From assembly GCA_044450785.1 (NCBI GenBank), contig JBIOJM010000352.1:1-10567 (forward strand): 10,567 nt of DNA, given 5' to 3'. The stretch comes from JBIOJM01 sp044450785. Its GTDB lineage: Bacteria; Planctomycetota; Planctomycetia; Isosphaerales; Isosphaeraceae. The notes beneath the pieces were generated by a model. The model made no database searches, was not told the DNA's origin, and worked only from the letters and a program-made list of their open reading frames with translations. Made by a program: the position numbers and the translations under genes. Below are positions 5,877-10,567 of this stretch, piece after piece; position 1 is the stretch's first letter, and every line of letters starts with the position of its first letter.

Positions 5877-6649
5877 TCGCCGTCAACGACGAGACGTGGG
5901 CCGCACCGAGCCTCACCAGCGTCGTGTTGCAAGAGGGCCAGGAACAACGCGGGCTCGACTTCACCCTGATCAAAGGGACGCTCATCCATGGCCTGGTCAC
6001 CAAAGAGCCCGGCCACCTGCCCTCGGCAGATGCCCCCGTGGGGCTGATGGAGGAGGGCGATCTCTTGCCCGTTCGTGAGACACTCCTCAAGGGTGTCGTG
6101 ATCGAGAAGACCGCGACCGGCGACAGACCCGTCGCCGGGGCGCTGGTCTGCAAGTGGCCCGTCTCCGGGGCGTCCAGGACCGACCTGCAGGGAAAGTTCC
6201 TGATGGAGCGAATGCCTGGCGAGACGACCCTCTACGCCTTCTGCCCCGACAAGGCGCTCGCCGGCTTCCTCCCTCTTGCCGCGGAGGCCGACAACGTGAA
6301 AGTGGTCGTCTCCCCGACCGCCACGGTGACCGGTCGGATCATCGACTCGAACGGGAAGCCGCGGGCAAAGCAGCGGGTCCGAGTTCAACTGGCCAACGGG
6401 CCGTACGCCATTTCGCCGGCTCACTTCGCCGTCTCCGCCCTCATCACCGACGACCAAGGCCGGTTCACCTACAGGGATGCCCCTGTGGGGTCAGCAGGGG
6501 AGCTTGCCGCCTTTCACCAGAAGGATGGTCTGGACATCATGCCGTTCGACGTTCGCGGGCCACGCACCGTCGTGGCGTTCGAGATCCGCGACCTGGAGCC
6601 GGTTGAAGTCCCCGACCTGGTCGTCCCGGCCGACAAGACCGCAAAGTAG
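5873..6649 (+). CDS. Carboxypeptidase-regulatory-like protein, C-terminal part of the split gene
   Basis: From the ATG at 5873, which overlaps the preceding TGA as ATGA, this is 258 residues. Family-like sequence begins upstream of that start in the same frame (YAFDDLVAGHPN from about 5839), which argues that it is the continuation of the preceding fragment. It contains at least two carboxypeptidase-regulatory-like repeats: GDRPVAGALVCKWP with DLQGKFLMERMPGETTLYAF, and ATVTGRIIDSNGKPRAKQRV with DDQGRFTYRDAPVG. No signal peptide, membrane helix or enzymatic motif is present. It ends in DLVVPADKTAK. The last 35 bp are repeated almost perfectly at 9574-9608 upstream of the mmsA 3' end. If the ATGA is used for re-initiation the two halves could be made as separate chains; whether they are functional is unknown. 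Confidence 0.6.
   Translation: MIAVNDETWAAPSLTSVVLQEGQEQRGLDFTLIKGTLIHGLVTKEPGHLPSADAPVGLMEEGDLLPVRETLLKGVVIEKTATGDRPVAGALVCKWPVSGASRTDLQGKFLMERMPGETTLYAFCPDKALAGFLPLAAEADNVKVVVSPTATVTGRIIDSNGKPRAKQRVRVQLANGPYAISPAHFAVSALITDDQGRFTYRDAPVGSAGELAAFHQKDGLDIMPFDVRGPRTVVAFEIRDLEPVEVPDLVVPADKTAK
6614..6648 (+). repeat. 35-bp direct repeat, left copy (3' end of the carboxypeptidase-regulatory-like gene)
   Basis: The sequence from GACCTGGTCG to GCAAAGTA is repeated at 9574-9608 with one difference (GACAAG here, GAGAAG there). Here it is the genuine end of the coding region (DLVVPADKTAK). In both places mmsA sequence in the opposite orientation follows. Confidence 0.85.
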
Positions 6650-6708
6650 GTCGTACCCAGCGCAATTGCCGATCCCGGCTACAAACCGTCCCACCGAGAT
6701 GGACTTGT

Positions 6709-6743
6709 CGTTGAAGCGGTGCTTGAACTGCCGCGCCGACCAG
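6709..6743 (-). pseudogene. mmsA-like gene remnant (about 11 codons)
   Basis: Read on the minus strand this stretch encodes WSARQFKHRFN. The intact dehydrogenase at the right edge has WAARQFKQHFN at 9859-9893. The two DNA segments align over 35 bp with four mismatches and no gaps. Similarity fades on both sides. It lies 60 nt after the carboxypeptidase-regulatory-like stop; the equivalent part of the intact gene lies 250 nt after the second copy of that stop region, so about 190 nt have been lost. It is too short to work and is best read as the scar of an earlier duplication. Confidence 0.65.
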
Positions 6744-6853
6744 AGGCCCGGTGTCGGATGTCTCGAATTCGTATTGTACCCAAGCAAGGGCAGTGGTACT
6801 GTTCTTTTATCCATGGGCACGCTCCGCCACACATGCCAGGAAGAGTCAGGGTC

Positions 6854-7129
6854 ATGGCGCAAGTCATCTGCGAAGTGAGTTCGGGTCTTCGTGAATCCGA
6901 GAAGACCGCCGCCGTCAAGGAAGTTTTCAACCGCAGGCATCACCTCCGCGTGGACGAGGGGTTCATCGCGGCGGAAGGAGGGCGGCATTACCTTCCGATC
7001 GGGATCGTCGGGCTTGATGACGCCAAGGGTCACGCCTTGATCGAGTTGCCTCATGAGTCCGACTCGGGAATCAGTCGGCTCTGGGTTCGGCGATCCGACC
7101 TTCGGGGAATCACCGAGTCGGTGTCATGA
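6854..7129 (+). CDS. Small conserved-looking hypothetical protein (91 aa)
   Basis: I do not recognise a named family. The 91-residue product begins MAQVICEVSSGLRESEKTAA and continues with HHLRVDEGFI, GGRHYLPIGIVGLD, a hydrophobic/acidic ALIELPHESDSG and the end RLWVRRSDLRG. This alternation of short beta-like segments looks like a real small soluble protein: no signal peptide, no membrane helix, no Cys cluster. The start at 6854 is chosen because AGGAAGAG (6838-6845) lies 8 nt upstream; the frame is open farther back to 6719, but that part overlaps the mmsA scrap and reads as non-protein. Its TGA overlaps the ATG of the dcd-like fragment (ATGA at 7126-7129), which points to translational coupling in the ancestral operon. 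A role linked to nucleotide metabolism is only a guess from that coupling. Confidence 0.6.
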   Translation: MAQVICEVSSGLRESEKTAAVKEVFNRRHHLRVDEGFIAAEGGRHYLPIGIVGLDDAKGHALIELPHESDSGISRLWVRRSDLRGITESVS

Positions 7130-7239
7130 TCCTTTCCGACCGCGAGATTATCGCTGCGTTGAAGCGGCAATTCGTCAGGATTACACCGGAACCGGACGCC
7201 AGCGCGAATCCAGCCGGTCCCGAAGGGCAGCCGGAGTAG
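7126..7239 (+). pseudogene. dcd: dCTP deaminase N-terminal fragment (37 codons)
   Basis: The ATG at 7126 overlaps the preceding stop as ATGA. It reads MILSDREIIAALKRQFVRIT followed by PEPDASANPAGPEGQPE and a TAG. MILSDREI plus a short helix and an R-I-x-P strand is the characteristic beginning of Dcd, the trimeric enzyme that deaminates dCTP to dUTP in pyrimidine nucleotide synthesis and is normally about 160-200 residues. Everything after about residue 24 is unlike Dcd. The catalytic Glu region and nucleotide-binding residues of the family are missing, so it cannot be an active deaminase. Beyond the TAG the same frame reads DQAARVEFNEK and stops at 7275. I interpret it as the 5' stub of a truncated gene. 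It lies in the segment bounded by the 35-bp direct repeats. Confidence 0.6.
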
Positions 7240-7753
7240 GACCAGGCCGCTCGCGTCGAGTTCAACGAGAAATGATCGGTGAACCGCGCCGATGCTTGCG
7301 GGCGGGAAAAGTGGGGACGGCTGATTGCGCGCTCGATGCGATCCGCGGTTCAAGATCGCATTGCCGGACCTTTTTTGGTGATCCCGATCGAGGCCGGCCG
7401 AAGTCGCCTTGGCCGGGAAAAGCAGACGTCACAATGCCTGTCCTTTTTCCCCGTCAGGAAAAAATGTTTAACTTTCGTAGAACAAATGCTTGACACGTGG
7501 TTCACTCGGGGTCAAACTCTCCTGGTGTATTCCGGGAGTGATCCGACGGCCTCCGCCTCCGCTCGCAAGTCTGGACAGGCTTCGGTCGAGGCAGCCGTCT
7601 CTTCCCACCGATGTGAAATCTCCCTGCGGTTCAAGGTTTCGCCGAGCCGAAGGCATTCTGGACACGGCTGTGGACGTCCGGACCCCTGGCGTGGACGAAC
7701 CCACGCCCGCCGTGGTCCCCCGGGTGCGACGGCCGATTACCGGTGAGGTCATC
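7240..7753. other. 514-nt gene-free region upstream of the second DUF1559 gene
   Basis: No gene is supported. The left part follows the dcd stub and may hold further decayed sequence. A short inverted pair TTTTTCC/GGAAAAA (7444-7450 with 7457-7463) lies before an AT-rich run and a possible -35 TTGACA (7490-7495). From about 7520 to 7753 the DNA is GC-rich and open in the DUF1559 frame, but it has no family similarity and is most likely a long leader. The layout parallels the leader of the first DUF1559 gene, though the sequences themselves are not clearly alignable. Confidence 0.45.
7490..7518 (+). promoter_or_regulatory. Candidate sigma70-type promoter for the second DUF1559 cassette
   Basis: A consensus -35 TTGACA (7490-7495) stands downstream of an AT-rich tract containing GGAAAAAA (7457-7464). 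At 17-nt spacing the -10 would be CAAACT (7513-7518), which matches TATAAT at only three positions. The -35 is good and the -10 poor, so this is a tentative call. Confidence 0.3.
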
Positions 7754-8866
7754 ATGAGCAAGCGGTCAATCACAGGATGGAAGCCGCGCCGGCATGCGCC
7801 GCGGTTCGGATTCACGCTCATCGAGCTTTTGGTGGTCATCGCGATCATCGCCGTGCTGATCGCCCTGCTCCTACCCGCCGTCCAGGCCGCGCGCGAGGCG
7901 GCCCGGCGGTTGCAATGCACCAACAACCTCAAGCAGCTCGCGCTCGCGGCCAGCAATTACGCCGGAGCCGTTGGTTGCTTCCCCCCCGGCTGCCAGGCGC
8001 GACAGCAGTTCAGTTGTTTCGTGCGGATGCTTCCCGATCTGGAGCAGGGCCCGCTCTACAACGGCTGCAACTTCAGCCAGAATGTCTTCATGCCCGTCAA
8101 CAACACCCTTGCTGGAGTCGGCATCAGCGCGCTCATCTGCCCGAGCGACTATGACGCCGCCAACAAGACGGCGAGCCAGTATTACGGCAATGACAACGAT
8201 CCGCTGGACGTGACGTCGCAGGGCGTGGCCTACTATCAGCAGTATACCAGCTACTGCGGCAACGCGGGTACGTATGACAATATCGTGATGAGTACGTCGC
8301 CCTACTACCGGCAGCAGTTGTCGTCGATGAACGGCGTGATCTACGAGGAGAGCGCCACGACTTTCGCCGCGATCACCGACGGCCTGAGCCAGACGATGAT
8401 CTTCAGCGAACGGGCTCACAGCGTGCTCAAGACGCCCGCACTGGCTTCCCTGCTGTACAACCCGGGCTACGGTAATCTGCCGGCGGACGCGTTCCAGTAC
8501 TGGCAGTCGGGCATGCGGCTCGACACACTGTACGAGACGTGGAACCCGCCGAACATCCAGGCCAATTCCGCCAACATCGGTGGGCCTTCCAAACCCGACA
8601 ACGACGCGGACGACAGCCTGTTCTACAACGCGAACGCCTCGAGCATGCACCCAGGCGGGGTCAATGCCGCCTTCTGCGACGGCTCGGTCCACTTTATCAA
8701 GAACACCATCAATTGCTGGCGGTTCGGGACCAACAACATACCGCTGAGCGTGTTCCAGGGCCCGCTGGACTTCTCCTGGCGCATCAATCCCGGCGCATAC
8801 CTCGGGGTCTATCAGCGGCTCTCGACCCGGAACTTCGGTGAGGTGATCAGCAGTGACAGCTACTGA
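7754..8866 (+). CDS. DUF1559 pseudopilin-like protein (second copy)
   Basis: This is a 370-residue DUF1559 protein paralogous to the one at 2199. A basic leader (K3, R4, K10, R12, R13) ends at G19, and F20 starts the prepilin signature FTLIELLVVIAIIAVLIALL; E24 is the conserved mature Glu5. It has the family blocks AREAARRLQCTNNLKQLALA (47-66), LICPSD (127-132), ITDGLSQTMIFSERA (207-221), HPGGVNAAFCDG (H299 to G310; H-X9-DG) and a C-terminal YQRLSTRNFGEVISSDSY that mirrors the YQALSTRAGGEVVSADQY of the first copy. Export and N-terminal processing by prepilin peptidase are predicted; the biological role is not established. The start at 7754 is preceded by GAGG with 5-nt spacing. The hydrophobic segment is nearly identical in protein between copies but differs at many third codon positions, so the duplication is not recent or the copies have different origins. 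A related lipoprotein gene follows 70 nt later. Confidence 0.92.
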   Translation: MSKRSITGWKPRRHAPRFGFTLIELLVVIAIIAVLIALLLPAVQAAREAARRLQCTNNLKQLALAASNYAGAVGCFPPGCQARQQFSCFVRMLPDLEQGPLYNGCNFSQNVFMPVNNTLAGVGISALICPSDYDAANKTASQYYGNDNDPLDVTSQGVAYYQQYTSYCGNAGTYDNIVMSTSPYYRQQLSSMNGVIYEESATTFAAITDGLSQTMIFSERAHSVLKTPALASLLYNPGYGNLPADAFQYWQSGMRLDTLYETWNPPNIQANSANIGGPSKPDNDADDSLFYNANASSMHPGGVNAAFCDGSVHFIKNTINCWRFGTNNIPLSVFQGPLDFSWRINPGAYLGVYQRLSTRNFGEVISSDSY

Positions 8867-8936
8867 GTCGGTCCGCGACGCGTCGGCTGGGCGGGCGATC
8901 TGGACTCCGTTGAAGCAGCGCCGGGTGCAAACGACC

Positions 8937-9512
8937 ATGCGACGACACGGCCGCATCGTGCTCTCGCTCATCATGGCGGCGTTAGCCGCGGGGTGCGGCG
9001 GTGCGCCGAGATCCACGAACCCCGCGGTGACCGGTCCGCACGGCATTCCGGCCATCCCCATCCCGGGTGGCCTTGGCTATGGCGAGGCCCGATTCGAATC
9101 CTCCTCGGAGGCGACACCCGGCCAGAGAGAAAAACGGGGCAAGAGAACGGGACCGACGCCGGCCACCGCGGGTCCCTCGCCCTCCTCGGGCGCCAGCCCC
9201 ACCCACCTAAGAAAGGGGAGTTCGGCCCGGATCGTCGTCTATTTCCTGGAGCCCGATGGCAAGACGCCATTGACCCCACTCCCGGAGAAGGTCCAAGCCG
9301 TGATCGGAATGCCCGGCACCTATGCCAATAAATACACCAAAGCCTACGAATTGACGAATGAGCCCCGGGGCGACGACCCCGTCGCGTCAGCCCGTTTTGC
9401 CTCCATCCCCTTCCAACTCCCCGGGCAGCGAATCACCGGTCGCATCACGGCGGTGCTCCGCGGTCAAGACGTCTCGTTCCCGCTCGTCCTCTCCGGCGTG
9501 CCGATTAAGTAA
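8937..9512 (+). CDS. Small lipoprotein paired with DUF1559 (second copy)
   Basis: This 191-residue protein begins with MRRHGR, a hydrophobic stretch and the lipobox LAAGC, with lipidation predicted at C20 and Gly after it. It shares with the lipoprotein at 3388 the GPHG motif (33-36), a core ARIVVYFLEPDGK (97-109) and the block VASARFASIPF (149-159), then an RITGRITAVLRGQDVSFPL end comparable to RGKLNAKVGGQEISTTF. Between the GPHG motif and the core it carries about 35 residues of Pro/Ser/Gly/Lys-rich linker (about 58-92) not present in the first copy. No enzyme motif is visible and the function is unknown. The start at 8937 is chosen because it gives a complete lipoprotein signal; a GTG at 8853, overlapping the DUF1559 end, would bury it, and no strong ribosome binding site is seen for either. 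Expression probably depends on the DUF1559 transcript. Confidence 0.75.
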   Translation: MRRHGRIVLSLIMAALAAGCGGAPRSTNPAVTGPHGIPAIPIPGGLGYGEARFESSSEATPGQREKRGKRTGPTPATAGPSPSSGASPTHLRKGSSARIVVYFLEPDGKTPLTPLPEKVQAVIGMPGTYANKYTKAYELTNEPRGDDPVASARFASIPFQLPGQRITGRITAVLRGQDVSFPLVLSGVPIK

Positions 9513-9649
9513 CAGAGCCGAACGAGGGTCGCGACCGGACTGATGTAAACATGTCCTTGGTTATCCTTTCACGGACCTGGTCGTCCCGGCCGAGAAGACC
9601 GCAAAGTAAGCTGCGTCTCCGTGCCCGCCGGACCGCGGGAAGGCGGTTC
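9513..9649. other. Convergent intergenic region containing a copied gene end
   Basis: This gap separates the second lipoprotein from the minus-strand dehydrogenase. It includes the second copy of the 35-bp repeat, in which DLVVPAEKTAK and a TAA can still be read although no gene precedes it. Downstream is GC-rich sequence with short stems such as CCCGC/GCGGG (around 9622-9639). No clear bidirectional terminator with T tracts is visible. Confidence 0.5.
9574..9608 (+). repeat. 35-bp direct repeat, right copy (orphan 3' end of the carboxypeptidase-regulatory-like gene)
   Basis: It matches 6614-6648 at 34 of 35 positions and still encodes DLVVPAEKTAK plus a stop. The sequence immediately upstream (9513-9573) shows no further similarity to that gene. 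It lies 41 nt before the mmsA stop, so an ancestral convergent pair of these two genes is likely. Confidence 0.85.
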
Positions 9650-10567
9650 TCAGCCTTTGCCGGTCTTCCAGACCGGGTCATGGGGCGACTCGGGGGGCGA
9701 GTCGAACCAGCGGGTCATGGTCAGCTTTTGCTGGCTGTAGAACTGAATCGACTCGGTCCCTTGGATGTGCAAGTCGCCGAAGAAGGAGCCATTCCAACCG
9801 GTGAACGGGAACCAGGCCATGGGGGCGGGTACGCCCACGTTGATGCCGATCATCCCCGCGTTGAAGTGTTGCTTGAACTGGCGCGCCGCCCAGCCGCTCT
9901 GGGTGAAGATGGAGGCACCGTTGCCGTAAGGGCAGTCGCGTCCGATCGCCAGCGCCTGGTCGAGGTCGTCCACCCGAATGACCGAGAGCACCGGTCCGAA
10001 GATCTCATCGCGCGCGACCTGCATGGAGGGCTCGACGCGGTCGAGCACGCTCGGTCCGATCAGGAAGCCATCACCCTTGGGCGCGTTCACCCGGCCATCC
10101 AGGGCCAGCTCGGCGCCTTCTCGGCGCCCGATGTCGAGGTAGCCGGCCACGCGGTCGAGGTGCTCGCGGGTGATGACGGGCCCCATGTCGACCTGGGCGC
10201 CGCCGTCGGTCGGGCCGACCTTCATCCGGTTCGCGCTCTGGCAGAGCTTCTCCACGAACGAATCGGCGACCTTGCCCACGGGGACGGCGATGCTGCCGGC
10301 CATGCACCGTTCGCCGGCGCAGCCGAAGGCCGAAACCTGAAGCGCTCCGATGGCCTGGTCGAGATAGGCATCCGGCATGATGATCAGATGGTTCTTCGCC
10401 CCGCCGGCCGCCTGGACCCGCTTGCCGTTCCGGGTGCCGGTCTCGTAGACGTGCCGGGCCACGGCCGTCGAGCCGACGAACGAGACCGCTCGCACCAGTG
10501 GGTGACTTACGATCGCATCGACGCACTCGTGGTCACCATGCACGATATTGAAGACCCCCTCCGGCAA
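9650..10567 (-). CDS. mmsA: CoA-acylating methylmalonate/malonate-semialdehyde dehydrogenase, 5' end off the window
   Basis: The visible 305 residues are the C-terminal three-fifths of an MmsA/IolA-type aldehyde dehydrogenase, which converts methylmalonate semialdehyde to propionyl-CoA (or malonate semialdehyde to acetyl-CoA) with NAD+ and CoA and release of CO2. It serves valine, inositol or pyrimidine breakdown. Seen from the edge: PEGVFNIVHGD, the NAD-binding VSFVGSTAVARHVYE, AAGGAKNHLIIMPDA and the catalytic Cys in FGCAGERCMA (88th visible residue). AKNH replaces the Glu-bearing ELGGK of ordinary aldehyde dehydrogenases, typical of the CoA-dependent branch. EIFGPVLSV, YGNGASIFT, NVGVPAPMAWFPFTGWNGSFFGD and the QQKLTMTRW tail complete the family pattern. 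The first visible codon is an internal Leu, not a start. The C-terminus ends about 18 residues after TRW, slightly extended. It is convergent with the second lipoprotein. With the NCS1 permease it could belong to pyrimidine or hydantoin use, but this is inferred. Confidence 0.9.
   Translation of the reverse strand: MPEGVFNIVHGDHECVDAIVSHPLVRAVSFVGSTAVARHVYETGTRNGKRVQAAGGAKNHLIIMPDAYLDQAIGALQVSAFGCAGERCMAGSIAVPVGKVADSFVEKLCQSANRMKVGPTDGGAQVDMGPVITREHLDRVAGYLDIGRREGAELALDGRVNAPKGDGFLIGPSVLDRVEPSMQVARDEIFGPVLSVIRVDDLDQALAIGRDCPYGNGASIFTQSGWAARQFKQHFNAGMIGINVGVPAPMAWFPFTGWNGSFFGDLHIQGTESIQFYSQQKLTMTRWFDSPPESPHDPVWKTGKG

Noticed and set aside
5800..5880. Programmed ribosomal frameshift in the split gene
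   Set aside because: No classical slippery heptamer followed by a strong stem-loop is visible near the frame switch; a plain indel is simpler.
6491..7054. 187-codon minus-strand frame containing the mmsA scrap
   Set aside because: Only about 11 codons match the dehydrogenase; the rest is antisense to the carboxypeptidase-regulatory-like gene end and to the small plus-strand gene, so it is not a gene in itself.
8853..8936. GTG start of the second lipoprotein overlapping the DUF1559 end
   Set aside because: It would place 28 residues before the signal peptide; the ATG at 8937 gives a normal lipoprotein signal.
7871..9061. 396-codon minus-strand frame opposite the second DUF1559 gene and lipoprotein
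   Set aside because: It spans two real plus-strand genes and the gap between them and has no recognisable motif.
10565..10567. Apparent start codon of the dehydrogenase at the window edge
   Set aside because: The codon is TTG on the minus strand and aligns with an internal Leu before PEGVFN; the gene continues beyond the window.
1..10567. CRISPR array, tRNA, rRNA, integrase or transposase genes
   Set aside because: I found no regularly spaced repeats, no RNA gene signature and no recombinase motifs on either strand.

Overview
The window reads as a GC-rich planctomycete chromosome, most likely of the Isosphaeraceae/Gemmataceae kind. This is an inference from gene content. It holds two DUF1559 pseudopilin-like genes with the N-terminal prepilin signature and the C-terminal H-X9-DG motif, a family greatly expanded in Planctomycetes. 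Each is followed by a small lipoprotein gene of one paralogous family. A split protein with carboxypeptidase-regulatory-like repeats fits the same group. No rRNA, tRNA, CRISPR array or transposase gene was seen.

Layout. Positions 1-399 hold no gene, but contain a 102-bp compound palindrome that can fold as a cloverleaf (29-130) and a smaller hairpin. Next comes a shortened xanthine dehydrogenase FeS/FAD subunit (xdhA, 400-1347), apparently missing two internal blocks, then an intact guanine-deaminase-type enzyme (guaD, 1392-1874). The first DUF1559 + lipoprotein pair (2199-3843) follows. An NCS1-family nucleobase/hydantoin-type permease starts 3 nt after that lipoprotein, and its stop overlaps the start of a carboxypeptidase-regulatory-like protein broken into two frames (5355-5876 and 5873-6649). 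A patch of remnants follows: a 35-bp fragment of an mmsA-like gene, a 91-codon conserved-looking small gene, and a 37-codon fragment matching the N-terminus of dCTP deaminase. The second DUF1559 + lipoprotein pair occupies 7754-9512. The 3' part of a CoA-acylating methylmalonate-semialdehyde dehydrogenase gene (mmsA/iolA type) lies on the minus strand and runs off the right edge.

How it fits together. xdhA, guaD and the NCS1 permease suggest an eroded purine or nucleobase salvage/catabolism cluster (guanine to xanthine, xanthine to urate, uptake). The semialdehyde dehydrogenase could serve the end of pyrimidine, valine or inositol breakdown. The two DUF1559-lipoprotein cassettes interrupt this metabolic context. 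The most informative structural signal is a 35-bp direct repeat (34/35 identical), at 6614-6648 and 9574-9608. It is the 3' end of the carboxypeptidase-regulatory-like gene, and in both places it is followed by mmsA sequence (a decayed scrap on the left, the real gene on the right). The roughly 2.9 kb between the copies, including the second cassette and the dcd scrap, therefore looks like a product of segmental duplication or insertion and decay at an ancestral convergent junction. I see no clear evidence of a new defence or mobile system. The novelty here is in genome rearrangement, gene erosion and the repeated pseudopilin-lipoprotein module.
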